This document shows positions 26,331-36,125 of a DNA stretch of 64,000 nucleotides, piece by piece. Numbering within the stretch: position 1 is the first letter of the stretch; each line of letters opens with the position of its first letter. Position numbers and translations under genes: made by a program. Source of the DNA: DASVBE01 sp963770375 (GTDB taxonomy: Bacteria; Actinomycetota; Actinomycetes; Streptosporangiales; Streptosporangiaceae); contig CAVYPM010000017.1 of assembly GCA_963770375.1 (NCBI GenBank), positions 372,001-436,000 of the forward strand, in the 5' to 3' direction. The notes beneath the pieces were generated by a model that had not been told where the DNA came from, did no database searches, and worked only from the letters and a program-made list of their open reading frames with translations.

Positions 26331-28028
26331 ATGGACCGATCACCGGAAACGGCCGCGGACGGCGGCCTGGTCAGCCCGACCCGCCGGGAGCTGCTGGCCG
26401 GCGCGGCCAAGGCCGGGGCCCTGGTCTCCGGGGCCGTGCTGCTCGGCGCCTGCGGCGGCTCGTCGGCACCGTCCAGCACGGGCGGCGGCGCCAGCGGGGG
26501 CAGCAGCACCAGCAGCGGGCCACACGGAGTGACTGAGCTGCCCGGGGGCACGCCCAAGCGCGGCGGCACGTTCACCGTCGGCGTGCTGTCCGGCGGCCAG
26601 GAGGAGAACCTGTTCCCCGGCACGTCGGTCGGCACCCCGGACTTCGTCCGCGACTACAACCTCTACAACCTGCTGTTCTACCTGGGCCCGAACGTCACCC
26701 CGCTGATCCCCGGGCTGGCGCTGTCCGCGGAGTCCAGTAAGGACGCGAAGACCTGGACGTTCCGGCTCAGGGACGGGGTCACCTGGCACGACGGCAAGCC
26801 GTTCACCGCGGCGGACGTCGCCTACAACTTCCAGTCGGTGTGGTCCAACCCGTCGCTGAACTACTCCAGCGGGTTCCTGGCCGGCCTGGTCGACCTCAAG
26901 GCCGTCCGGCAGGACGGCAAGCTGACCGTGCACGTCCCGCTGAACACGCCGGTGGCGCAGTTCCCCACGCTGTTCGCCTACTTCGACTTCCCGGTCGTGC
27001 AGCAGGGCGCGACGGTGAAGAGCACCGCGAGGCACCCGGTCGGCACCGGGCCGTTCACGTACCAGTCGCTGACCCCGGGCAGCCACAGCGTGTTCACCGC
27101 CAACACGGACTACTGGGAGTCCGGCAAGCCGTACGTCGACCAGCTGGTCGTCGACTCGTCGTTCACCGACACGAACGCGCTGTTCAGCGCGCTGCTGGCG
27201 GGCAAGATCAACCTGTTCCCGAGCCTGCCGCTGGTCACTGCGCGGCAGCAGCTCACCGCGAAGCAGGTGCAGATCCTCGAGTCGCCGGTGGCCGCGCAGA
27301 GCTACATGTTCGCCATGCGGGTGGACAAGGGCCCGTTCGCCGACAACCGGGCCCGCACGGCGATGAAGCTGCTGGTCGACCGGCAGGCCATGATCGACGG
27401 AGCGTGGGCCGGGTTCGGCGACGTGGCCTACGACCTGCTCGCGCCGAACACCCAGTACTACGCCGCCGACCTCAAACGGGACCGGGACCTGGACCAGGCC
27501 AAGTCGCTGCTGCAGAAGGCCGGGCTGGCCGGGGCCACCATCACGCTGCCGACCTGCAACTTCCTGCCCGGCATGGTGGAGTCCTCGACGATCCTGGCCC
27601 AGCAGGCGGCCGAGGCCGGGCTGAAGATCAACGTGGACGTGCGCAGCGCCGCGACCTACTTCACCCCGGCCGGCGGCTTCCTGACCCGGCCGTTCGGCTA
27701 CGAGGTGGACCAGCCGGTCGGCTCGCTGCTGGTCGCCTACCGGTCCGAGTACACCCCGGACGCGCCCTACCCGGACACGCACTGGGGTTCCCAGCCGGGC
27801 GGCGCCGCGGCCCAGCGGCTGATCTCGAAGGCGATCGGGGCGACCAACCCGACGCAGGCCGCATCGCTGTGGCGGCAGTGCCAGCTGCAGCAGTTCCACG
27901 AGGGCGGCTACCTGGTCTGGGGCAACCTCCCGTACGTGGACGCGGCCGCGAACAACGTGCGCGGGCTGAAGGCCGGGGCCGGGTTCAGCTACAACAACTG
28001 GCGCCTGCAGGACGGCTGGCTGGCATGA
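26331..28028 (+). CDS. ABC transporter solute-binding protein, Tat lipoprotein
   Basis: 565 residues, ATG preceded by GAGGGGGCAGGT. The N-terminus has a twin-arginine motif (TRRELLAG, about 17-24) and a lipobox LLGAC (Cys about 43), so it should be exported folded and lipid-anchored. The SBP_bac_5 fold follows: PGLALSAESSKDAKTWTFRLRDGVTWHDGKPFTAADV (about 125-162) and NTDYWESGKPYVD. It belongs to the peptide/nickel family but has no permease or ATPase beside it; remnants of an ATPase and an aminotransferase lie downstream. Operator copy 1 sits over its promoter. Confidence 0.88.
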   Translation: MDRSPETAADGGLVSPTRRELLAGAAKAGALVSGAVLLGACGGSSAPSSTGGGASGGSSTSSGPHGVTELPGGTPKRGGTFTVGVLSGGQEENLFPGTSVGTPDFVRDYNLYNLLFYLGPNVTPLIPGLALSAESSKDAKTWTFRLRDGVTWHDGKPFTAADVAYNFQSVWSNPSLNYSSGFLAGLVDLKAVRQDGKLTVHVPLNTPVAQFPTLFAYFDFPVVQQGATVKSTARHPVGTGPFTYQSLTPGSHSVFTANTDYWESGKPYVDQLVVDSSFTDTNALFSALLAGKINLFPSLPLVTARQQLTAKQVQILESPVAAQSYMFAMRVDKGPFADNRARTAMKLLVDRQAMIDGAWAGFGDVAYDLLAPNTQYYAADLKRDRDLDQAKSLLQKAGLAGATITLPTCNFLPGMVESSTILAQQAAEAGLKINVDVRSAATYFTPAGGFLTRPFGYEVDQPVGSLLVAYRSEYTPDAPYPDTHWGSQPGGAAAQRLISKAIGATNPTQAASLWRQCQLQQFHEGGYLVWGNLPYVDAAANNVRGLKAGAGFSYNNWRLQDGWLA

Positions 28029-28059
28029 CCGGGCCAGGCCCGCGCGACGGCCGGCGGAA

Positions 28060-28227
28060 CAACACAGAAAAGATCATGGAGCTGAAGAGCGCGCGCTCTG
28101 GAGCACCGGCGTTTACACCAAGCCGGCCCCGCGCGATATCTGGTGCGTGTCCACCGAGCACACCGGGGCCGATATCGACGAGACGCTGGAACGGGCGGCC
28201 GAGGCGGTGCGTCTTGTCCGTTTCTGA
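28060..28227 (+). pseudogene. C-terminal remnant of class-III aminotransferase-like gene
   Basis: A 55-codon open stretch ends with RDIWCVSTEHTGADIDETLERAAEAVRLVRF (split here only by description), resembling the last helix of glutamate-1-semialdehyde aminomutase-like class III aminotransferases (STxHT..DID.TL). No start and no catalytic lysine region are present. It fills most of the gap between the solute-binding protein and the TetR gene. I take it as a deletion scar. Confidence 0.4.
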
Positions 28228-28235
28228 GCGGTGAA

Positions 28236-28919
28236 TCAGCTGCGGACCAGGAACGGAGCCACCTTTATGGCAATCGGCGAATCTTCCGGCTCGATCGTGT
28301 AGATGGCATGCCACTGAAGCCGGGCCAGCTGGTCGGCCAGCCGTTCGACATCCTCGCTGGGCGAAGCGGGATCGAGCGAGGAGAGACTGGCCTCAATCAT
28401 CGAGTACAGCGCTTTCGCGGCAAAATCGATATCAATGTCGGGACGGGTCAGGCCGCATTCGCGGCCGGCCCGGTGCACGGTGGCCAGCCAGCCGGACAGG
28501 GACTTGTCCGCGGCCTCGTCCGCCTCCTTCCAGCCGCTGTCCGGCATCTGCTTGGCGATCTCGATGGCCGGCTGGAGGTCAGCGTTCTGGATGCGCCACA
28601 GCATGGCCTCGCGGACCATGTTCCGCACCAGGCTGAAGAACGGCTCGCTGGGATCCACCCGGGCCCGCAGCCGAGCCCCGATCTCCTGGTAGCCCGCCAT
28701 GTAGTCGCGGACCAGCTGGAACAAGATCGCGGCCTTGTTCGGGAAATGGTTGTACACGGTGGCCCGGGACGCCCCGGCAAGGTTGCCGATATCGGACACT
28801 CTGGTGCTGGTGTAGCCGGGGCTATGAAAGAGCCGCCGGGCGGCGGCCAGAATGGCAAGGACCGTCGGATCCCTGGTAACGCCAACGGGCTGACCCGTGC
28901 GGACAATGGAAGGGGTCAT
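28236..28919 (-). CDS. TetR/AcrR family transcriptional regulator
   Basis: 227 residues. The N-terminal helix-turn-helix is clear: ILAAARRLFHSPGYTSTRVSDIGNLAGASRATVYNHFPNKAAIL (about residues 22-66), with YNHF the usual end of the recognition helix. The all-helical C-terminal domain (70-220) would bind an unknown ligand. A 15-bp palindrome lies 77-91 bp upstream of its own start and a near copy before the solute-binding protein gene, so it probably represses both itself and that gene. Confidence 0.88.
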   Translation of the reverse strand: MTPSIVRTGQPVGVTRDPTVLAILAAARRLFHSPGYTSTRVSDIGNLAGASRATVYNHFPNKAAILFQLVRDYMAGYQEIGARLRARVDPSEPFFSLVRNMVREAMLWRIQNADLQPAIEIAKQMPDSGWKEADEAADKSLSGWLATVHRAGRECGLTRPDIDIDFAAKALYSMIEASLSSLDPASPSEDVERLADQLARLQWHAIYTIEPEDSPIAIKVAPFLVRS

Positions 28920-28995
28920 CAGGGAATCGTAGCCCTCCGTCCCGGTCTGGGGCTGCCGCCTCGCAGTAGGCGGGTAACGGGCGGCCGGTCATGGC

Positions 28996-29010
28996 TGGAC
29001 GCGGTGTCCA
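28996..29010 (-). promoter_or_regulatory. Palindromic operator, copy 2 (autoregulation)
   Basis: TGGACACCGCGTCCA on the minus strand, extended by GC on each side to 7-bp arms GCTGGAC/GTCCAGC. It shares TxGACACCGxGTCxA with the copy at 26225. Confidence 0.62.
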
Positions 29011-29238
29011 GCCTGCTTGTATTGTCCCCGTCGGCCCAGCATTCCGTAACGGTGGATACGACCGCGCCGGATCAGGGCAAACACGCCAGCTCGCAGAAGT
29101 CCGGCCAGCCACCGATCATCGCCCGGCCGGGCAATTCCGGGATCCGCCCAGGCTAGGCACGTAAAGCGCCCCTGGCCTTCCGCCGCCGGCCGTTCCGGAG
29201 ACGGCCCGGCCGGACACCGGGCGGCGGTATCCGGCGGC

Positions 29239-29367
29239 CAGGTTCGCCGCCCGCCGGCCGGGACGGCCGGCCAGATCCTGGGCCACCCGCAGCACGAGTA
29301 CACCCAGCGGCTGCTGGCCGCCGCCCCCAGCCTGAGCGGGGCTACCCGGCCTGCTCCGCAGACGTGA
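29239..29367 (+). pseudogene. C-terminal remnant of an Opp/Dpp ABC ATPase
   Basis: The frame reads GQILGHPQHEYTQRLLAAAPSLSG and stops at 29365-29367. The PQHEYTQRLLAAAPSL stretch is the standard C-terminal signature of oligopeptide-transporter ATPases (P.HPYT..LL.A.P). Nothing of the nucleotide-binding domain precedes it. Together with the orphan solute-binding protein, it suggests that a full importer once stood here. It overlaps the end of the convergent RNHCP gene. Confidence 0.5.
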
Positions 29368-29713
29368 ACCCGGGCCCGGCCATCCGCTGCGCCGGGCCCG
29401 GCGGCGTGGCCAGCGGCCGGGCCGCCAGCTGGATCAGCAGGAGCACGTTGTCATCGGCGGCGGTGCGGTTCATCCGGAGCCGTCCGCACCGGGTGCAGCG
29501 GTGGATCAGCATCCAGCGGTGCTCGCCGCGGACGGTGACCGCGATCGGCTCCATGCCTCCCGGGCAGCCGGCCTTCCGGTCGCCGGGGACGTTACGGTCC
29601 AGGTGCCGGGACCACAGGCAGCTGGGGCAGTGATTGCGGTGCGATGTGCCGGGCGCGTCCAGCGAAACGTCTACGCCGCAGTGGCCGCACTGAAACGAAC
29701 GGGGAAACGACAA
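29342..29713 (-). CDS. RNHCP domain zinc-binding protein
   Basis: 123 residues. The name-giving motif RNHCPSCLWSRHLD is at about 26-39, preceded by CGHC (8-11) and followed by HRCTRCGRLRMNR (about 71-83). The three CxxC pairs can hold two zinc ions. RNHCP proteins are small and of unknown function in actinobacteria. The start is TTG at 29713, after GGAAGTCAGGC. It is divergent from the ferredoxin-P450 pair. Confidence 0.82.
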   Translation of the reverse strand: MSFPRSFQCGHCGVDVSLDAPGTSHRNHCPSCLWSRHLDRNVPGDRKAGCPGGMEPIAVTVRGEHRWMLIHRCTRCGRLRMNRTAADDNVLLLIQLAARPLATPPGPAQRMAGPGFTSAEQAG

Positions 29714-29943
29714 GCCTGACTTCCTTCCCTGATGTGGCTTGCGGACCGGTCAGACATAAGCGCCTCCTCTCGTCGTTGGCTGCTCAGCCAGCAGTACGGC
29801 CGCCCTGTGCGGGCGCCGGCCACCATCGTCGGCAGCCACGGTCCTGGCGTCAAACGTTTTATCCGGTGGGCCCGCCTCTTGATGAACCTGGTCCGGAATC
29901 AGGAAGATTCATCCCAGAAGACGCCACACGTACGGGGAGAGCA

Positions 29944-30144
29944 GTGAAGGTCCAGATCAACTCTGAGGTGTGCCAGGGACACGGGCGCTGCTACGACCTG
30001 GCCCCCAAGGTGTTCGGCGAAGACGACGAGGGCTACGGGACCGTCCTGGGCGACGGGACCGTGCCCGCGGACCAGCAGGAAGCCGCGCGGCTGGCCGTGG
30101 CCAACTGCCCGGAACGGGCCATCAGCCTGACCGAGGAGACCTGA
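29944..30144 (+). CDS. [3Fe-4S] ferredoxin, P450 partner
   Basis: 66 residues from GTG at 29944, preceded by GGGGAGA. Cysteines at 10, 16 and 55 with His13 in place of a fourth ligand (CQGHGRC ... CPERAI) are the pattern of single-cluster 3Fe-4S ferredoxins that feed actinobacterial cytochromes P450. It ends one base before the P450 gene start, so the two are translated together and the ferredoxin presumably delivers electrons to that P450. No ferredoxin reductase gene is nearby. Confidence 0.9.
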   Translation: MKVQINSEVCQGHGRCYDLAPKVFGEDDEGYGTVLGDGTVPADQQEAARLAVANCPERAISLTEET

Positions 30145-30145
30145 G

Positions 30146-31417
30146 ATGGCCGTGGACGAGCGGTTCCCGCGCAACCTGGCCGAGCAGGAACAGGTGGAGC
30201 CCGAAGGGACCTTCAACGAGCCCGTCACCGGCCCGGTGGCCGACTGGGCGACCGACTTCTCGCACCTGGAGCCGGAGTGGGCGGCCGACCCCTACCCCAT
30301 CCAGGACGACCTGCGGGAGCGCTGCCCGATCGCGCACACCGGCCGGTTCGGCGGCGGCTGGCTCCCGGTGCGGTACGAGGACGTCGCGGCGATCGCCTAC
30401 GACACCGGGAACTTCTCGTCGCGGGCGATCATCATGAGCAACTTCCGGCCGCCCAGGGACATCGCGCCGATCGGCGGGTCGCCGCCGATCTCATCCGACC
30501 CGCCGTTCCACCACGACGCGCGCAAGCTGCTGCTGCCCGCGTTCACCAAGACGGCGATCGCCCGCCTGGAGCCGGCCACCCGGGCGTTCTGCCATTCGCT
30601 GATCGACCAGTTCGGGGCCGCGGAGACGGTGGACGCGGCGCGGGACTACGCGCAGCACATCCCGGTGCGGGTCATCGCGGACATGCTCGGATTCCCGCCG
30701 GAGGACGGCCCGCAGTTCCGCGAGTTCGTGAACGACCTGCTCGAGGGCATCAACCTGGAGTCCGAGGAACGCGAGGCCCGGATCGGGCGGCTGTTCGACT
30801 ACCTGCTCGAGCAGGTGCACGACCATCTGGACCGGCCGCGCGAGGACCTGACCACGTACCTGCTCGAGGCCGAGATCTTCGGGCAGAAGCTCACCGCGGA
30901 CCACGTCGTCGGCACGATGGCGCTGCTGCTGATCGCGGGCATCGACACGACGTGGAGCGCGATCGGGTCGTCGCTGTGGCACCTGGCCCGGGTGCCCGGG
31001 GACCGGCGGCGGCTGGTCGCCGCGCCGGAACTGCTGCCCACCGCGATGGAGGAGTTCCTGCGCGCGTACGCGCCGGTCACGATGGCCCGGCTGGTCACCG
31101 GGGACGTCACCTGGCGCGGCGTGGACATGAAGGCGGACGACTGGATCCTGCTGTCGTTCCCGGCGGCCAACCGGGACCCGGCGCAGTTCGAGCGGGCCGG
31201 CGAGGTGGTGGTCGACCGGGCGGTCAACCGGCACGCGGCGTTCGGCCTCGGCATCCACCGCTGCCTGGGGTCGCACCTGGCCCGGATGGAACTGCGGGTG
31301 GCGCTGGCCGTATGGCTGGAGCGGGTGCCGGAGTTCAGCCTGGCCGACCCGGGGGCGGTGACGTGGTCAACCGGGCAGATCCGCGGTCCGCGCAGCCTGC
31401 CGGTGCGGATCGGCTGA
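30146..31417 (+). CDS. Cytochrome P450
   Basis: 423 residues, full length. I-helix oxygen-activation motif AGIDTT (264-269), K-helix ExxR (E303-R306), and heme loop FGLGIHRCLG with Cys373 as iron ligand. ATG at 30146 follows GAGGAGACCTG. It is a soluble bacterial class I enzyme that inserts one oxygen atom into a substrate using electrons from the adjacent ferredoxin. Substrate cannot be read from the sequence. The closest context is the TetR/transport region on its left. Confidence 0.95.
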   Translation: MAVDERFPRNLAEQEQVEPEGTFNEPVTGPVADWATDFSHLEPEWAADPYPIQDDLRERCPIAHTGRFGGGWLPVRYEDVAAIAYDTGNFSSRAIIMSNFRPPRDIAPIGGSPPISSDPPFHHDARKLLLPAFTKTAIARLEPATRAFCHSLIDQFGAAETVDAARDYAQHIPVRVIADMLGFPPEDGPQFREFVNDLLEGINLESEEREARIGRLFDYLLEQVHDHLDRPREDLTTYLLEAEIFGQKLTADHVVGTMALLLIAGIDTTWSAIGSSLWHLARVPGDRRRLVAAPELLPTAMEEFLRAYAPVTMARLVTGDVTWRGVDMKADDWILLSFPAANRDPAQFERAGEVVVDRAVNRHAAFGLGIHRCLGSHLARMELRVALAVWLERVPEFSLADPGAVTWSTGQIRGPRSLPVRIG

Positions 31418-31428
31418 CAATAGGGGCT

Positions 31429-31755
31429 ATGCCTGAGCTGAACCCTGACGCCGTGCTGGCGGCGGTCGCGGACGACCCGAAGCTGAAGGTGTTCATCAGC
31501 GGCGGCCAGGTCGCCATGCCCGCCAGGCAGGCACGGCGGCGGCTGCTGCTGGACGTGATCGCGCAGGCGTTCGAGCCCGGCGTTCGCTACGACGAGCGCC
31601 GGGTCAGCCTGTTCCTGGGGGCGATCCACAGCGACTACGCCGCGCTGCGCCGGTATCTGGTCGACGAGCAGTTCCTGTCCCGGGCGGACGGCGAGTACTG
31701 GCGCAGCGGCGGCACGGTCCGCACCGCGACCGACGACAGCCCGCCCGTCGCCTAG
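31429..31755 (+). CDS. DUF2087 domain protein
   Basis: 108 residues. LDVIAQAFEPGVRYDERRVSLFLGAIHSDYAALRRYLVDEQFLSRADGEYWR (about 40-91) is the DUF2087 winged-helix core, usually found alone or fused to ArsR/MarR regulators; a role in transcription control is plausible. ATG at 31429 has no ribosome-binding site but is preceded by GACAAT with a 7-base gap, suggesting a leaderless transcript. Confidence 0.8.
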   Translation: MPELNPDAVLAAVADDPKLKVFISGGQVAMPARQARRRLLLDVIAQAFEPGVRYDERRVSLFLGAIHSDYAALRRYLVDEQFLSRADGEYWRSGGTVRTATDDSPPVA

Positions 31756-31807
31756 CCCGGCTGGCCGGTGCGGAGCCGGTGTCAGAGTGCGGGTTTATGG
31801 TTCCAGC

Positions 31808-32866
31808 GTGAGAGCGGGAGACGCGGCGGTGCGGCCGTCGCCGCTGCACGTCACCAACGGCGACAGCGCGGGCAACACGCTGCGGCAGACCTCGCTCGGC
31901 GGCGCGGTCCTGCCCGTGGCAGGACGTGCTGCACGAGGGGCCGGTCCCGGCCGGGCCGCGGCCGGACCTGCGGCAGGCCCGGGCCGCGTTCCTGTCCGGC
32001 TGCGGCTGGGGCAGCGGCCAGGCCGTCCTGGCCGCGCTGGAACGCCGCGACCAGCAGCTTGTGCAGGCGCTGCGGGACGGCTGCCAGGTCGTGCTGTGGT
32101 TCGAGCACGACCTGTACGACCAGCTCCAGCTCATCGACGCGCTCGCGCTGGCGGCCAGCGCGGCGGGCCGGCCAGCGCGGAAGGCGCCCGCGGCCCGGGA
32201 ACGCTGGAGCTGATCGTGGTCGGCGAGTTTCCCGGGCGGCCGTCGTTCCGCGGCCTTGGCGAGCTGACCGCGGACGAGCTGGAGACGCTGTGGCCGGCCC
32301 GGGTGCCGGCCGGCCCGGCCGCGCTGGCCGCCGCCACCCGGGCGTGGGCCGCGCTGCGCCGCCCGGACCCGGTGGAGCTGGCCGCGTGCGCCCGCGCCGG
32401 GGTGCCGGAGCTGCCGTTCCTGGCCCCGGCGCTGCGGCGGCTGCTGGCCGAGCTCCCCGCCCCGGCCGACGGGCTGTCCGGCACCGAGCGATGCGCCCTG
32501 CAGGCCATCGAAGCGGGCGCGGCCACCCCCGCCGCGGCCTTCCTGGCCGCCCAGGACCTGGAGGAGGCACCGTTCCTCGGCGACGCCTGGTTCTTCCGGG
32601 CCCTGGCCGGTCTCGGCCACGGCCGGAACCGGCTGGTCGAGACCCAGGACGGGGCGGAGCTCAGCGTCCCGCCGCCGCTGGGCGACGGGCCGTCGTTCGC
32701 CGGCCAGCCGCTCCGCCTCACCCCGGCCGGCCACCGGGTCCTCGCCCGGCAGGCCGACCGCGTCGCGCTGCTGGGCATCGACCGCTGGCTCGGCGGCACC
32801 CACCTCACCCCCGCCGCCACCTGGCGCTGGGACCCCGCCACCGGGCAGCTCACCCCGCCGGCCTGA
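31808..32866 (+). CDS. DUF1835 domain protein (two frame breaks)
   Basis: The start PSPLHVTNGDSAGNTLRQTSLGG and the continuation DVLHEGPVPAGPRPDLRQARAAFL are in different frames: an extra base in CTGCCCGTGGCAGGAC near 31918 explains it. WFEHDLYDQLQLIDAL, a hallmark of DUF1835, follows. The frame shifts back near 32170-32200 before LELIVVGEFPGRPSFRGLGELTADEL, and the C-terminus ends WRWDPATGQLTPPA. Joined length about 352 residues, normal for the family. Function unknown. GTG at 31808 is the likely start. Confidence 0.72.
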   Translation: MRAGDAAVRPSPLHVTNGDSAGNTLRQTSLGGAVLPVAGRAARGAGPGRAAAGPAAGPGRVPVRLRLGQRPGRPGRAGTPRPAACAGAAGRLPGRAVVRARPVRPAPAHRRARAGGQRGGPASAEGARGPGTLELIVVGEFPGRPSFRGLGELTADELETLWPARVPAGPAALAAATRAWAALRRPDPVELAACARAGVPELPFLAPALRRLLAELPAPADGLSGTERCALQAIEAGAATPAAAFLAAQDLEEAPFLGDAWFFRALAGLGHGRNRLVETQDGAELSVPPPLGDGPSFAGQPLRLTPAGHRVLARQADRVALLGIDRWLGGTHLTPAATWRWDPATGQLTPPA

Positions 32867-32970
32867 GCGCCCCGCCGCCGGGAGCCGGTGAGTTTCGCGG
32901 CCGACAACCTGGGCGCCGGCTAGCAGGCGCTGACTAGCACGGGGCCGCAGTGGCCGGGAAGATACCCGGC

Positions 32971-33189
32971 ATGAGCTACATGCTGATCATGCGGAACGAG
33001 CGCTCAGATCTGGTCGCCATCGGGCCGGTGTCGATCGAGTACCAGGCCGCCATGCTGCGCGACGACATCGAGAACAGCTCGGCCTGGACCGGCTGCGGCA
33101 TCGCCCAGATCCTCACCGAGGCCCAGGCCCGCAGCATGACCGGCGGCGCCCCTGGCGAGACCGCGGGCGCCGGCCCGTCCGGCGCCTAG
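32971..33189 (+). CDS. Small hypothetical protein
   Basis: 72 residues from ATG at 32971 (GTG at 32950 possible). MSYMLIMRNERSDLVAIGPVSIEYQAAML is well-behaved protein sequence with normal codon use; the C-terminus is Gly/Ala-rich. No recognised family, no membrane segment. No strong ribosome-binding site precedes it. Confidence 0.45.
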   Translation: MSYMLIMRNERSDLVAIGPVSIEYQAAMLRDDIENSSAWTGCGIAQILTEAQARSMTGGAPGETAGAGPSGA

Positions 33190-33199
33190 AGACCGGCGC

Positions 33200-33589
33200 C
33201 TAGAGACCGGCAGCCGTGCGGAGCACGTCCGCTTCCCGGCGCAGCTGACCGGCCCGCTCGGGGTGCCCGGCCTGGTCGTAGCCGTCCGCGGCGGCCAGCC
33301 GCTCGCTGATCTCAGCCGCGATGACCTGCTCCGCCTCGGCCGGGGTCAGCGTGCGCCGCGGCGCCTCGGCCGCGCCAGGACCGGCCGCCGCCCCGGCAAT
33401 GTGCGGGCTGCTGGTCCCGGCCAGCGGCACCGGGCTGACCGCCTCCGCGTTGGCCAGCGCGCTCAGCCCCGAGCGCAGGGCGGACGCCGCCACCTTGTCC
33501 CGGCGGCGCAGCGCGCCGGTCAGCGCCGCCTGCAGCCCCGCCCGGACCGGCTCGTCCGCACCCTGATCCGCACGCCCGGCAGTCTCCAC
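33200..33589 (-). CDS. GatB/YqeY-domain protein
   Basis: 129 residues from GTG at 33589. LQAALTGALRRRDKVAASALRSGLSALANAEAV (about 17-49) is the YqeY helical start, with LTPAEAEQVIAAEISERLAAADGYDQAGHPERAGQLRREADVL at the end. YqeY domains also form the tail of GatB, the tRNA-dependent amidotransferase subunit that binds tRNA; the stand-alone proteins have no settled function. The frame is open further upstream, but that part is not family-like. Confidence 0.75.
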   Translation of the reverse strand: METAGRADQGADEPVRAGLQAALTGALRRRDKVAASALRSGLSALANAEAVSPVPLAGTSSPHIAGAAAGPGAAEAPRRTLTPAEAEQVIAAEISERLAAADGYDQAGHPERAGQLRREADVLRTAAGL

Positions 33590-33767
33590 GCGCCACAACT
33601 TACGGGCCGCCCCGGGCCGTCCGCGAGCGGATAAACCGGCCGGGCCCGGAGCCGCCGGCCCGGCCCAGAGAAACTCCTGAGAAAATTCCTGCAACCAGCG
33701 GGCAGGGTGCGGCGTTTCAGAGTCGGGTGAATCGAAAACCCCGCGCAAACGCCGGAAAGGGAACGCT

Positions 33768-34280
33768 GTGAAACTCCTGACCACTGCCGCAACAACCCGC
33801 GCCCGGAGCGCTTCCCGCCGTCTGCTAGCGGTCGCCGTGGTGCCGGCCGCAGCGGTGCTCAGCCTGACCGGCGTGGCCGTCAGCCAGGCGGGCGCGGCCC
33901 CCGCCCCCGCCCCCGCCGTTCACCAGCCGGTCCTGGGCCGGGCCTCGGGCGACTTCTCGCGCGCCACTGGCCTGGGCAAGGTCAAGCCCCGGCGGATCGA
34001 CTTCGGCGGCGACCCGACCAGCTTCGTCAAGCGGATCACCTGGCACAGCTGGGGCGGCCTGCGCGCCAAGGGCACCGGCCGGGCCGTGTGGGTGCCGCCG
34101 AACCAGCCGGTCTCGAACGGCCGTATCCAGAACGTCACGATCGTGGGATTCCACCGCGGCATGTGCAATGGGACATTCATGTACAAGGCCGTCGAGTGGT
34201 ATTTCCCGCAGCACCACCAGCATTTCACCACCCATCATTACGCCAACGTGTGCGCGGGCCACTGGGTCGGCACCAGCTGA
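33768..34280 (+). CDS. Secreted hypothetical protein
   Basis: 170 residues. A long signal peptide (residues 1-44, RRLLAVAVVPAAAVLSLTGVAVSQAGA, cleavage near AGAA-PAP) precedes a compact domain with aromatic and His residues (WHSWGGLRAKGTGRAVWVPP, YFPQHHQHFTTHHYANVCAGHW) and two Cys that may form a disulfide. The GIHG-like start NVTIVGFHRGMCNGTFMYKAVEWY is typical of small secreted actinobacterial proteins. Function unknown. GTG at 33768 follows AAGGGAACGC. Confidence 0.78.
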   Translation: MKLLTTAATTRARSASRRLLAVAVVPAAAVLSLTGVAVSQAGAAPAPAPAVHQPVLGRASGDFSRATGLGKVKPRRIDFGGDPTSFVKRITWHSWGGLRAKGTGRAVWVPPNQPVSNGRIQNVTIVGFHRGMCNGTFMYKAVEWYFPQHHQHFTTHHYANVCAGHWVGTS

Positions 34281-34339
34281 CTGAGGCTTCTGCGGGCCAA
34301 TCGGGATGATGGATTACGGTTAGCCGGACGCGAGCCGGC

Positions 34340-34371
34340 CTGACCCGGCCCCGCCACGCCGCGGGGCCGGG

Positions 34372-34375
<4 letters not shown>
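34340..34375. terminator. Bidirectional terminator
   Basis: 14-bp perfect arms CTGACCCGGCCCCG / CGGGGCCGGGTCAG with an 8-nt loop between two convergent genes. It includes the stop codon of the sigma factor gene. Confidence 0.75.
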
Positions 34376-35651
<1,276 letters not shown>

Positions 35652-35655
<4 letters not shown>

Positions 35656-36047
35656 TCGCCCGGGCTACCCAGGACCTGGCGGACCTCGATGGCCTGCTGG
35701 ATCGGCGCGCCGCCAGGACCGGGCGCGGCCGACGCCCGGGCCGCGATCTCGATCGCCCTGGCCTCGGACGCGACGTCGATCATCCGGTAGCCGGCCAGCA
35801 GCTCCTTCGACTCGGGGAACGGCCCGTCGGTGACCACCGGGGCGCCCTGCCCGTCCCAGATCACGAACCGGGCCAGGTCGGGGCCGGCCAGCGCCTGCGC
35901 GTCGACCAGCTCGCCGGTCCCGGCCAGCTCCTGGTTCAGCGCGATCTGGAACTCGATGTGCGCCTTCACGTCAGCCGGGTCCCACTCGGTCATCGGCTTG
36001 CACCCCGCCGGGCCGGCGTAGTCCTGCAGCAGCATGTACCTGGTCAT
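35652..36047 (-). CDS. YciI-like DGPF protein, ECF42 partner
   Basis: 131 residues of the YCII fold. The DGPFPESKE motif (74-82) is the name-giving feature of DGPF proteins encoded with ECF42 sigma factors. YciI-like domains have a conserved His/Asp pocket suggesting a small-molecule or enzymatic function. First gene of the pair; the sigma start lies in its stop (35652-35655). The promoter region to the right holds a 15-bp palindrome. Confidence 0.88.
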
Positions 36048-36125
36048 CGGTGTCTCCCCGAATCCGCTGCGCCGCCCGTTGCGGCGCCTTTACCCCCAGG
36101 ACGGAGCCCGCCCCCGGATCTCGAC

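Noticed and set aside
26331..31417. Secondary-metabolite cluster around the P450
   Set aside because: No synthase, NRPS, terpene cyclase or tailoring set accompanies the P450; a catabolic or detoxifying role is simpler.
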